A DNA stretch of 32,300 nt from Deltaproteobacteria bacterium (GTDB lineage Bacteria > Desulfobacterota > DSM-4660 > Desulfatiglandales > Desulfatiglandaceae), in the NCBI GenBank assembly GCA_019310785.1, contig JAFDDR010000017.1:1-32300 (forward strand). The letters are read 5' to 3'. Position numbers and translations under genes: made by a program. Shown piece by piece: positions 8,409 to 16,999 of the stretch (position 1 is the stretch's first letter; each line of letters opens with the position of its first letter). A model generated the notes under the pieces. It did no database searches. It had not been told where the DNA came from and saw only the letters and a list, made by a program, of their open reading frames with translations.

Positions 8409-9296
8409 CTAATCAGTTTTCATGCCAATAAAAGGCTCGAAGTGGTACCACTGAAAAGGGTGCTCTCTAAGGGCCTTTTCCAGCATATCCGCATATTCCT
8501 GGGCCGATTTCCTGACCGCCTCATCCCTTTCCGACCGCTTGGCGGGGTTAATGTGAATTCCTTTTGATGTTGAAAAGTGGTAATGATTCTTCCCGGTACT
8601 GAAAGAAAAAAAGACAAAGAGCGGTGCGCCGGACAGGAGGGCAAGGAGATGGGGCGCTTCGGGGAGGCGGACCTCATGCCCTAAGAACTTGACCGGGATG
8701 CTTCTTTGATTTTCATTCCAGATTACATCTCCTGTCATTGAAACAAATCCGCCATCCTTCAACATCATTACCCCTTCAACGATTTCAAAGGGTGAGCCAC
8801 CTTCCGAATCCACGGCAATGGTCCTTATACCCGTCTGGGACAACCCTTCCTTTTGCATACGTTCGATCTGTTCTTTTTGCTTAATACCCATATAGAGAAG
8901 CAGCCTGATTCCGGGCAGTTTCTTTTTCAATAGATGTGCGGCCACCTCCCAATTTCCCATATGGGACATAAGGATAATCCCACCAGTCCGTTTTTTTACG
9001 GCCTCCCGGAGATGTTCCAATCCCTCGGATGTGTGAGACAAATCGCCGGAATTCTGAAGCAAGACCCTGTCGATAAACAGATGTGTAAAGCTATGATATT
9101 GTCGCCAGGTGCACCACAGGTGATAATACCATCCCCTATTCGGAAAAAGGGCACCGTAAAACCTTACACCTGTGGCAACCCTCCACGGAAACAAGAGAAA
9201 ATAGCCTGTTGAAACAATCCATGCAAAGAGCCTGAATACCCAAATGCCTAATATCCGTGATACCCATACTAAAGTTTTATAGAATAATTCTTTCAT
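8409..9296 (-). CDS. LpxL/HtrB-family lysophospholipid or lipid A acyltransferase
   Basis: The 295-residue protein belongs to the PF03279 family, which transfers acyl chains from ACP to lipid acceptors at the inner membrane. An N-terminal membrane anchor spans about 10-38. The catalytic motif is SHMGNWE (His112, Glu117), and the C-terminal QWYHFEPF signature is present. The usual family length is about 300, so it is complete. Members of this family appear both in lipid A synthesis and in aryl-polyene clusters. The neighbours (ACP, KS, MMPL exporter, thioesterase) favour a dedicated role here over lipid A. No strong Shine-Dalgarno sequence precedes the ATG, so it may depend on translation from upstream. 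Confidence 0.88.
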   Translation of the reverse strand: MKELFYKTLVWVSRILGIWVFRLFAWIVSTGYFLLFPWRVATGVRFYGALFPNRGWYYHLWCTWRQYHSFTHLFIDRVLLQNSGDLSHTSEGLEHLREAVKKRTGGIILMSHMGNWEVAAHLLKKKLPGIRLLLYMGIKQKEQIERMQKEGLSQTGIRTIAVDSEGGSPFEIVEGVMMLKDGGFVSMTGDVIWNENQRSIPVKFLGHEVRLPEAPHLLALLSGAPLFVFFSFSTGKNHYHFSTSKGIHINPAKRSERDEAVRKSAQEYADMLEKALREHPFQWYHFEPFIGMKTD

Positions 9297-9437
9297 GACA
9301 CGTTGATGCTATTTTTTAGGCTCCTCATTAGAATCTGTGGGCCAGGATTCAATGAAAAATTTGGAAACAAATTGAAATCACGATTGTTTATGGTCATATT
9401 AGTAGAATTGTAACAGCAGTTATAGCCTTTGACCGGG

Positions 9438-12400
9438 TTATGAAGTCTTTTCCTTTAAACACAAATTATTACCCACAGATTCTTGTGAGGAGCCTTTTTC
9501 TATTTGTGCGAGAAACCATGTTTTTGTTTGACCCCGTCCGGAAGGCTCCACAGATTGAATCTCAAAACCTGCCTCAATTAATCTTGTTCTGATTTCGTGG
9601 ACAGATCTGTAATGCAGTTTCGTATTAAAAATCCTGCTTCGAATATCCTCAATCAGTCCTGGCAGGCCAGTCCCTTTCTCAAAAGGGACCCTTGCCCTGA
9701 TAATTATAAGACCTTCACTTCGAAGTTGACGGCATAGCCTCCTTAAAGTGAGGTTCAATTGATCATCCGTTAAATATTGAATTACATCGATCATCAAGGC
9801 CGCATCAGCCGGGTCCGGGACTGCCGGAAGATCCGGTGCGCTGTCCTGTTTTATAGATCCCCTCTCGCCAACCACCCTGTCTGAAATCCTTGTCTTTTCA
9901 TAATCGGGCTCTATACCGTAAACCCGCGCCTCGGGAAAAAGCTCAAGAATCCAGACCGCGGGCACACCATATCCGGAGCCGATGTCCATGATTATTTCGG
10001 GTGTTTTAAGAAAACGCTGAAGTTCAACGAACATGGGATCAAAAATTGTCCTGAACCGGGCTGACAACCGAGGCGAGGCCTCCATGTGCCTGTATTTTTT
10101 TACCACATTGGCGGGGTTTTTTTCCGCCCCGATCGTTGTCCGGGCCAAAAATTGAGCAGGGACAAACAGGGTTTTCAATATAGGCGGCAATATGGCAAAG
10201 GCCCCTATGAGGGAATAGCAGATTCCGAGAAGTGATGTTAATCCGGCACTCTTCAGCATTGAGTGGTCAGCAAAACTTAATGCCCCGAATCCTATGATGG
10301 TAGATGCCCCTGCCATAAAGACCGCGACCCTGATAAGCCCGAGAGACTCGTTGTTCTCGTAGACATAGCGCTGATAAGATCGAACAAAGAATATGGAATA
10401 GTCAATGCCCATGCCTATCACAACTATTGAAAGCATTAGACCGGGAATGTCTAATGGATGCCCGATCAGTTTCAACGTGCCTAAGGTACATATCAACGAA
10501 AAAATGATCGGCAGCAGGGTGATTAGCGTGAGCCTTATGTCCATAAAAAAAAGGAAAAGCAAAATCACGGCACTCAAACCTATTATCAGGGCCATTTTTT
10601 GAAATGTTGAAGACAGGTGCCTGCCAAGTCTTTCTGAAAACAGGTTCGGATCAAATATCCTTGCAATCCCTTTGGCACCATAATTTGCGTAAAATGCCTC
10701 ACCGTCGTAATTAGCACCGGGGGTGAGGGTGGAAAACTGCACCCATCCTGAACCGTCACGGCTCCTGGCTATGCCGAAGAGGGCAAAAAACGCCTCGGGT
10801 ATATCCTTTGTGTCGTGGTTTTGGGCATCGATTGCTGAATAGAAAGGGGCAAAGGCATTTGGGACAAACCCAAGGTCAGAAGATGCCTTATCCATGGACT
10901 TTTTGAATTCAGAGATCCTTCCCCTGTTCCAGAATGCTTTCCATGCCCTGAAATTTTCCTTCCCCCTTTCTTGTCCCGGAAAAATCATGGATGGAATAAA
11001 TGCCGAAGACAAACTGCCCGATGCCACTTCCTGCTCTAACAACCCTGCCAATCTGTCCCCGGTTCTCTGGAGGTCCTCAATACTTTTTCCTTCCAAGACT
11101 AAAAATATCTTGGAAAAAACATTGCCCCAGACACTTGTGACCAGGGCCTCTGCGGCCTTTGTTTCCTCGGTTATGGTATTCATGGCCTTCAGATCCACAT
11201 GAAATTCCGGTTTTGCAAAATAGACCATAAATAATGTTAGTGCGAGGGCCGCATATGCCTTCTTCTTTCCTCCTGTTAGAGCGAGTCTGTTGACGACCGC
11301 TTGCACGGGCAATCTTCTTTGCCTCCTCGCAGGGGGCATTACGGGAAAAACATAAGGGAAAACAGTGTGCACAAAAACGAATGAAAAGGTAATACCGAGA
11401 GCAGCGAACTGGCCTATCTGGGCGAGGATTGGAAAGCCGCTTATGGAAAGGACTGAAAAGGCACCCACAGTTGTCAGAGTGGCAAGCAGGCCCACGGCCC
11501 GGACCTCCCTGGCAGCCTGTCTCCCAAAGGTTTCATGCGGTCGGTCAATAAACAGGAGATAAGCAATACCATGATCTACTGTAATCGATATGATCGCCCC
11601 CCCGAAACCCAGGGTGAGGATTGAAATGGACTGGTGCATGAGTGAGTAAACGAAGAACGCAATCAGGGTCCCGATTAGGGCCGGTAAAAAAGAGAGGAGT
11701 CCGATGAGAGGTCTGGGAAAGGCAAGGAGGAGGAGAAGCGCAATCCCTAATGTGGAAAAAAGGATCGCCCTCTGGCTGTCTCTCTTTGCCATCTGTTCGT
11801 TATCCAGGGCGGCACGATATGCCCCCACCGGGTTGACGCTGAAGACATGTCCTTTTGTTTCATATTTTTTATTCAATGCCCCGGTTACGTTTTTAATCAG
11901 CCCGGTTGCCATGCGGGAAAAAGTGGTATCCGTACCGGATGACTTCGGCCTGGCCATTATAAGGAGATGCCCACCATCTTTTGACAGGATCTGTCCCCGG
12001 TATACTTTTGCATTCCTTGAAGGAGCGAGGTCTGCCAGCCTCGCCATGGCTATGTATCTTAGACTTAGAGGGTCTCTTGAAACTGTTTCGGCCCGGCCTA
12101 TTCCTTCGATTCCTAACAGTGTCGAAAGGTCCTGTTCAAGTTTTTTACGAATCCTCCGGGGTTCCAGTAATGGTCCTACCTTCTCAAAGAGTTCTTGTTC
12201 AGTGAACATTACCGGCAGGTTGTTTATTATATGATAAAGCAACTCAGGAAAAAGACCGCGAACCTCGTTGATCCCCACGCTCTTAAACAGGCCGCTCTTT
12301 CTCAATTCCCCTTCAATGAATTGGCCTCCTTCGACAAGGAGGTCCGGATCTGCTTTTGAAACACTGATATCGATGACCAGTTGATCCTGAATCGGATTGT

Positions 12401-12569
12401 TCATAATCAGGTATTTGGCGTCTGATATGACACTGTCATCGTCCGGAAGCGACGTTACTATATCGGTATCAATTCGCATTCGGGATATCCCGATGGCAAA
12501 GAGACCCGTCACCAGGAGGAGAATAAAGATTAACAGGGGCAGGTTGATATGATTTTTCTTCGGACCCAT
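9438..12569 (-). CDS. MMPL/RND-type lipid exporter fused to a C-terminal SAM-dependent methyltransferase
   Basis: The protein has about 1043 residues. Residues about 10-860 form an RND-like exporter with two halves, each with an N-terminal helix, a periplasmic loop and a helix cluster (helices near 270-420 and 670-830). It is the MMPL type used to move lipids across the inner membrane. Residues about 860-1035 are a class I methyltransferase with motif I DIGSGYGVPA, an acidic GIEPD at the end of strand 2 and MIDVIQYL at motif IV. The ATG at 12567-12569 is chosen, with GAGG upstream; an in-frame TTG at 12596 is the alternative. The gene follows the FakA-FakB gene closely. In related clusters the exporter and methyltransferase are usually separate, so the fusion is noteworthy. 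A soluble cytoplasmic methyltransferase tethered to the exporter could modify cargo before export, which is inference. Confidence 0.88.
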   Translation of the reverse strand: MGPKKNHINLPLLIFILLLVTGLFAIGISRMRIDTDIVTSLPDDDSVISDAKYLIMNNPIQDQLVIDISVSKADPDLLVEGGQFIEGELRKSGLFKSVGINEVRGLFPELLYHIINNLPVMFTEQELFEKVGPLLEPRRIRKKLEQDLSTLLGIEGIGRAETVSRDPLSLRYIAMARLADLAPSRNAKVYRGQILSKDGGHLLIMARPKSSGTDTTFSRMATGLIKNVTGALNKKYETKGHVFSVNPVGAYRAALDNEQMAKRDSQRAILFSTLGIALLLLLAFPRPLIGLLSFLPALIGTLIAFFVYSLMHQSISILTLGFGGAIISITVDHGIAYLLFIDRPHETFGRQAAREVRAVGLLATLTTVGAFSVLSISGFPILAQIGQFAALGITFSFVFVHTVFPYVFPVMPPARRQRRLPVQAVVNRLALTGGKKKAYAALALTLFMVYFAKPEFHVDLKAMNTITEETKAAEALVTSVWGNVFSKIFLVLEGKSIEDLQRTGDRLAGLLEQEVASGSLSSAFIPSMIFPGQERGKENFRAWKAFWNRGRISEFKKSMDKASSDLGFVPNAFAPFYSAIDAQNHDTKDIPEAFFALFGIARSRDGSGWVQFSTLTPGANYDGEAFYANYGAKGIARIFDPNLFSERLGRHLSSTFQKMALIIGLSAVILLFLFFMDIRLTLITLLPIIFSLICTLGTLKLIGHPLDIPGLMLSIVVIGMGIDYSIFFVRSYQRYVYENNESLGLIRVAVFMAGASTIIGFGALSFADHSMLKSAGLTSLLGICYSLIGAFAILPPILKTLFVPAQFLARTTIGAEKNPANVVKKYRHMEASPRLSARFRTIFDPMFVELQRFLKTPEIIMDIGSGYGVPAVWILELFPEARVYGIEPDYEKTRISDRVVGERGSIKQDSAPDLPAVPDPADAALMIDVIQYLTDDQLNLTLRRLCRQLRSEGLIIIRARVPFEKGTGLPGLIEDIRSRIFNTKLHYRSVHEIRTRLIEAGFEIQSVEPSGRGQTKTWFLAQIEKGSSQESVGNNLCLKEKTS

Positions 12570-12621
12570 TTGTGATAGGAACCTCAAACCCGGCAAGACA
12601 TCCGGCGCCGTGACTCTGCAA

Positions 12622-14337
12622 TCAAAGATCAGGCATGAAGGCCATGGACCAGGTCCCCGGCCCCATGTGAACGCCGGAAGTCAGAGAAAGCGGTTGCAGT
12701 ATGATATCAGCAAGGGGATAATGCCTTTCAATTTCCTTCATGACCGTATCACTGACCCAGGACCTGTTGTCAGAATATTGAAGCATGATGAGAATGGAGG
12801 AATCTCCGGCAAAGGATTCCTTGAGTCTGTCAAGGGCAAACTGTATTTGATCGATCTGATTCCGCACCACCCCAACCTTTTTTGCCCCTTCGGCCATTGG
12901 GCTGATAACCGGCTTCATATGAAGTAAATCACCGAAAAAGGCGCTCGACCTGGAAAGCCTCCCACCGGCTGCCAGATACTGAAGCCTGTCAAGAAAGACA
13001 TATTCTTCACATTGATCAATAGCCGTTTTTGCAAATTCGATAACGGAATCCGGGTCGTCCGTCCTGGACGAATATCTCTCCACAGCCATAACAATGGTTC
13101 CCAGGCGGCCTGATGCTGCGGTTGTATCTATTACGGCCAGACGGTCATCCGGGTCGTTTATTTTCTTCCACTCCATGGCAACATTATAATTACCGGTGAA
13201 TACAGACCCCACACAGAGATATAGGATACGATCATGCTGATTCAAAACGCTTTGATAGTGCTGGTGACGCTCGAATACCGAGGCCTGAGATGTAGAGACC
13301 TTCAAGCCCTCCCGCATGGCCTTATACAGCTCATCCGGGGGAAAATGGGTTTCAGGCAGACATCTGTCTCCCGCCGTAATATAGCTGTTAAGAAGGGTAA
13401 TTCCGAATTCACGCGAGTCTTCACGTGTTATAGACCCGGCGGCATCCGTCATTATATGGATGCACCGATGGGTGTTACTTTTTCTGAAACGGCTTATCTG
13501 TTTACCGAGGTCATCATCCGCCCATTGAACAACATCGCAAAAGGACTCGATCCCCTTTTTTGTTTCATCCCTGTCGCCGGTATGAAGGTGTACCTTGAGT
13601 ATGTCCTGATGAGGAATTGCTACTACTTCGTTTCCATATTGTGAAAATCTTCGAATTTCCTCTGAAAATTTTTCATCGGAACGCACGACAAAATCGATAC
13701 AATATCCTTCTTCCCGGTGTTCGCGAAATGAGGGAGAGACTTGAAGCAGGCCCTTGAATATTGATGTGACAGGTTGAAACTGATCAGCTTTATCGGCTAA
13801 GCTCTTGAGAAACCCTTCAAGAAAAATGAACATTCCGAGGGCCCCCGAGTCCACCACGCCCGCATCCCTGAGCCTGGGAAGGAGGTCGGGAGTGGACCGC
13901 ACCGCCTTTTCCAGGTGGTTAATCACGTTCGAGATATCCTGATTCGGGTCTTTGAAATGATATTGCTGTATAATCTCAACCAGTGCATCAAAAACATTGA
14001 GCATTGTACCCGGTACCGGGTCACTAATCGCCTTCCAGGCCCTGTCTCTTCCTAATCTGGCAGCCTGGGGAAGGATATCCACCGAATCCGCGGTCAATAG
14101 TCCGGACAAAAATCGGGCCGCTATGTTCCCCGAGTTCCCGCGCGCCGAAAAAAGGAGCCTGCGAATCGTGTTTTGCCTGTCTTTGTCAGGATGCCTCAGG
14201 GGGACAAGACTTGTTATCAAATTGCGTCCCGTATCTCCGTCAGCCACAGGAAATACATTTATTTCATCAAGGAGATCAGACCAGGCCGCTATGCGCTCTA
14301 CTCCTAAGATCAGTCCCTTTTGAATATCTCTGTCCAT
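12622..14337 (-). CDS. Fused fatty acid kinase (FakA-like DAK2 domain) and fatty-acid-binding DegV (FakB) protein
   Basis: The 571-residue protein has three parts. The N-terminal DhaL/DAK2 kinase domain (about 1-185) carries the nucleotide-Mg motif NVFPVADGDTGRN with Asp33 and Asp35. A FakA middle-type domain (about 205-285) has GYCIDFVV and LKVHLHTG. A DegV/FakB domain (about 290-571) has IMTDAAGS and the lipid-binding STSQAS loop. In Firmicutes, FakA phosphorylates fatty acid held by FakB to give acyl-phosphate for PlsX/PlsY. Here both functions are on one chain, and the usual FakA C-terminal domain is not evident. The start lies two bases after the thioesterase stop, so the two genes are translationally close: the thioesterase could release fatty acid that this enzyme re-activates. 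The pathway link is inference. Confidence 0.85.
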   Translation of the reverse strand: MDRDIQKGLILGVERIAAWSDLLDEINVFPVADGDTGRNLITSLVPLRHPDKDRQNTIRRLLFSARGNSGNIAARFLSGLLTADSVDILPQAARLGRDRAWKAISDPVPGTMLNVFDALVEIIQQYHFKDPNQDISNVINHLEKAVRSTPDLLPRLRDAGVVDSGALGMFIFLEGFLKSLADKADQFQPVTSIFKGLLQVSPSFREHREEGYCIDFVVRSDEKFSEEIRRFSQYGNEVVAIPHQDILKVHLHTGDRDETKKGIESFCDVVQWADDDLGKQISRFRKSNTHRCIHIMTDAAGSITREDSREFGITLLNSYITAGDRCLPETHFPPDELYKAMREGLKVSTSQASVFERHQHYQSVLNQHDRILYLCVGSVFTGNYNVAMEWKKINDPDDRLAVIDTTAASGRLGTIVMAVERYSSRTDDPDSVIEFAKTAIDQCEEYVFLDRLQYLAAGGRLSRSSAFFGDLLHMKPVISPMAEGAKKVGVVRNQIDQIQFALDRLKESFAGDSSILIMLQYSDNRSWVSDTVMKEIERHYPLADIILQPLSLTSGVHMGPGTWSMAFMPDL

Positions 14338-14339
14338 TC

Positions 14340-14762
14340 CTAAAATCCCAGTGCCGTGCGAATATCATCAGGTATTTCAAGCATCATTTCCATTTCCGGA
14401 AACCTTACTGCCACCTGATCGCTTCTTCCCTTAGAACATATCTCACTGTTTCCAACCCGCCTTATCTCGAAGTCCAGCACAATCTTGATCCTTGCCTCAA
14501 TAACGGTTGCCTTGCATATCAATTCGTCACGATCCCGCAGGGCGATGATATGCTTTGTAGCGGTTTTAATTACCGGAAAAAGGATGTTTGTCTTTTTGGA
14601 ATATTCATAGAGATCGATTCCGCAGCTATCAAAAAGGGCAAACCTTGCCACATCAAAATATTTCATATAATTGCCATGCCAGACAATGTACATGGGATCT
14701 AAATCATGAAACGGGACAGTCAGCCTCACCTCACAACTTTTATGTCTGTCTGAATTTTTCAT
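14340..14762 (-). CDS. Acyl-CoA/acyl-ACP thioesterase (4HBT hot-dog fold, YbgC/FadM-like)
   Basis: The 140-residue single hot-dog domain is expected to hydrolyse acyl thioesters. The catalytic region FHDLDPMYIVWHGNYMKYF contains Asp22 and the WHGNY helix start typical of YbgC-like enzymes. The length is standard. It ends two bases before the FakA-FakB ATG, and 29 bases separate it from the upstream oxidoreductase, so the three form a tight operon. Similar thioesterases occur in aryl-polyene-type clusters. Confidence 0.88.
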   Translation of the reverse strand: MKNSDRHKSCEVRLTVPFHDLDPMYIVWHGNYMKYFDVARFALFDSCGIDLYEYSKKTNILFPVIKTATKHIIALRDRDELICKATVIEARIKIVLDFEIRRVGNSEICSKGRSDQVAVRFPEMEMMLEIPDDIRTALGF

Positions 14763-14791
14763 CTGATATCCGGACCAATGGTTAAATTGTA

Positions 14792-16795
14792 CTAAATTTT
14801 CAGGCCCACGATATAACCTTCCCTGATAGCGTCCAATGCCTTTCTGGGCTCTTTGGCGTCTCCGATTGTATGGACTTCGGGAACCAGCCTTTTAATTTTG
14901 CTCACGAGGCCGTTCTCCGGTGCAGAACCGGCAGCAATGACAACGGAATCAGCAGGCAGGAAATCCACCCCATTCTCCCTTTCGATCTCCATGCCGCCAG
15001 CCTTGATCCCTACGGCCTTTGTTTTTGTCATGACGGTAACGCCGAGACGTTTCAGTTCGGCCATAATGGTCCAGCGGGTGGTAAGACCCACATCCTTGCC
15101 TGCCTTCTCAATCATTTCCACAACCGTGACATTCTTATTCCCCTTGTTCAACAGTTCCGTCAGGGTCTCTATAGACTCTGCCCTGTTGGTCATAAGAAAG
15201 TGAAGGACGTCCGGGGAGAGCGTCCCCTGATTGGCCAGATATAGCGCTGTTTCCAAGCCAACGGCATTTCCGCCCAGGATTACCACCTTTTTCCCTACCC
15301 CGAAACGCCCTGCTAAAACATCCCACGCCTGGACAACGTTTTTACCGTCAATACCAGGTATATCAGGCAGAATCGGCCTTGCCCCGGCAGCCACCACAAT
15401 TGCATCAAGAGACATATCCTTTAAAAACGGGATATCCGCCTCCCTGTTTAACAGGACCTCCACATCCAGGGCCTTGAGATTACTGACAAGGTCTTTTGCC
15501 GCCGTGACCATCTCTTCCCTCCCCGGTATGCGCCGGTTAAGGAGCAACTGCCCTCCTAATGTATCATGTTTTTCTATCAGTGTGACCTTGTGGCCCCTTT
15601 CCGCGGCCGTACACGCGGCCTTCATGCCGCCAGGACCTCCGCCGATGACCAGGACCTTTTTCGCTTCCGGCGCAGGCTCGGACTTCAGTTCTCCTTCTTT
15701 TCCGGCCCTTGGGTTGACCGTGCAGGTGACCGGCTTCATTTGGAAAACGCTGTCAAAGCAACCCTGGTTACAGGCAATACAGTGATAGATGAGGTCGGAT
15801 TTCCCCTCCTTAGCCTTATTGGGTAGATCGGGGTCCGCAATCAGCCCCCTTGCCATGGTCACCAGATCGGCCTCTCCATTTCGTAAGACCTCTTCGCCTA
15901 CATGAGGATCGTTGATCCGGTTGCTGGCAAGGACCGGGGTAGAAACCGCGGATTTGATGCCTTGGGCTAAGTAAACATATGCCCGGCGGGGAACAGACAT
16001 GGTCAACTGGGGAATGCGGGTCTCGTGCCATCCGCCCGTGACGTTAAAGAGATCCACCCCTGCCTTTTCAAGCTCCGATGCAAAGATCTTTGCCTCTTGA
16101 TTCCTATTTCCCCCTTCCATAAAATCATTGCCTGCCAGCCTAACGAGAATCGGGTAATCCTTACCCACGGCAGCCCTTACCTTTTCGCCCACTTCAATTC
16201 CGAAACGCATCCGGTTCTCCAAAGAGCCGCCGTACTTGTCCTCTCGCAGATTCGTGATCGGTGAGAGGAACTGGCTGATGAGATATCCCGCGCTGGCCAA
16301 TATCTCCACCGCGTCAAACCCGGATTCTTTGGCGCGAACCGCCGCCTTCCCAAACTTATCCTGTACGCCCTGGATTTCTTCCAATTCAAGGGCCCTCGGG
16401 GTTTCACCCGTTAATTTGGACCGAACAGCAGAGGAGGAAAAAGGTTTTCGACCACCTATCATAGCGGAATGGGTATAACGCCCTGCCTGGTAGAGCTGTG
16501 CTGCAATCTTTGCGCCGCCGGTCTTAACCGCCCTGGTCAGCCTTTTGAGCCCCGGGATATACCGGTCATCATGTATGCCTATCATGCTGGACATACTGCC
16601 ATATTCATCTATGGAGCAACCGCCCACAACGATAAGACCTACGCCGCCCCTGGCCCTCATAGTGTAGAAGTTTATCAGGCAGTCCGTGGCCTCTCCCTTC
16701 GGGGTATATCCCAGATGCATGGCCGTCATAACGATCCGGTTCTTGAGTTCCATTGTATTTATATTAATGGGTGAGTATAGATACGGAAATTTCAT
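14792..16795 (-). CDS. NADH:flavin oxidoreductase of the 2,4-dienoyl-CoA reductase / enoate reductase type
   Basis: This 667-residue enzyme has the three-cofactor layout of FadH. An old-yellow-enzyme FMN barrel covers about 1-330. A 4Fe-4S motif CIACNQGC with a later Cys lies at about 338-357. FAD (VLVIGGGPGGMKAA, near 385) and NAD(P) (VVILGGNAVGLETA, near 500) Rossmann folds follow. Such enzymes reduce activated C=C bonds. AAAGGA lies eight bases before the ATG. The gene heads the run thioesterase, FakA-FakB, exporter, so a role in saturating or trimming an unsaturated acyl chain made by the cluster is plausible. The alternative is general beta-oxidation or enoate reduction unrelated to the cluster. 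No residue seen settles the substrate. Confidence 0.9.
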   Translation of the reverse strand: MKFPYLYSPININTMELKNRIVMTAMHLGYTPKGEATDCLINFYTMRARGGVGLIVVGGCSIDEYGSMSSMIGIHDDRYIPGLKRLTRAVKTGGAKIAAQLYQAGRYTHSAMIGGRKPFSSSAVRSKLTGETPRALELEEIQGVQDKFGKAAVRAKESGFDAVEILASAGYLISQFLSPITNLREDKYGGSLENRMRFGIEVGEKVRAAVGKDYPILVRLAGNDFMEGGNRNQEAKIFASELEKAGVDLFNVTGGWHETRIPQLTMSVPRRAYVYLAQGIKSAVSTPVLASNRINDPHVGEEVLRNGEADLVTMARGLIADPDLPNKAKEGKSDLIYHCIACNQGCFDSVFQMKPVTCTVNPRAGKEGELKSEPAPEAKKVLVIGGGPGGMKAACTAAERGHKVTLIEKHDTLGGQLLLNRRIPGREEMVTAAKDLVSNLKALDVEVLLNREADIPFLKDMSLDAIVVAAGARPILPDIPGIDGKNVVQAWDVLAGRFGVGKKVVILGGNAVGLETALYLANQGTLSPDVLHFLMTNRAESIETLTELLNKGNKNVTVVEMIEKAGKDVGLTTRWTIMAELKRLGVTVMTKTKAVGIKAGGMEIERENGVDFLPADSVVIAAGSAPENGLVSKIKRLVPEVHTIGDAKEPRKALDAIREGYIVGLKI

Positions 16796-16858
16796 TTGTT
16801 TATTCCTTTATGAAACTTGCCTTGATATTGATGCTCGCTTTCGTCACTTCAACGTAAG

Positions 16859-16915
16859 ATTTTAGCAGTTTGAAAAACCGAGCAAAAATACAACTTCACT
16901 GCAAGGGTGAGGTAT
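16859..16915 (+). repeat. Dispersed repeat R1, copy 2, with flanking hairpins
   Basis: The copy aligns to 142-198. It lies in the roughly 200-bp gap between the oxidoreductase start and the MA-peptidase stop. Just beyond it, AGTACGG (16948-16954) pairs with CCGTACT (16968-16974), and GCCCGT near 16939 can pair with ACGGGC near 17002. These are possible 3'-end structures for the peptidase gene. Confidence 0.5.
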
Positions 16916-16999
16916 AACACTTCAACAAAGAAGTTAAAGCCCGTAAAAGTACGGATTATAGGAGAAACCGTACTGAGGGGCAAGAAAATTACTAACCGT

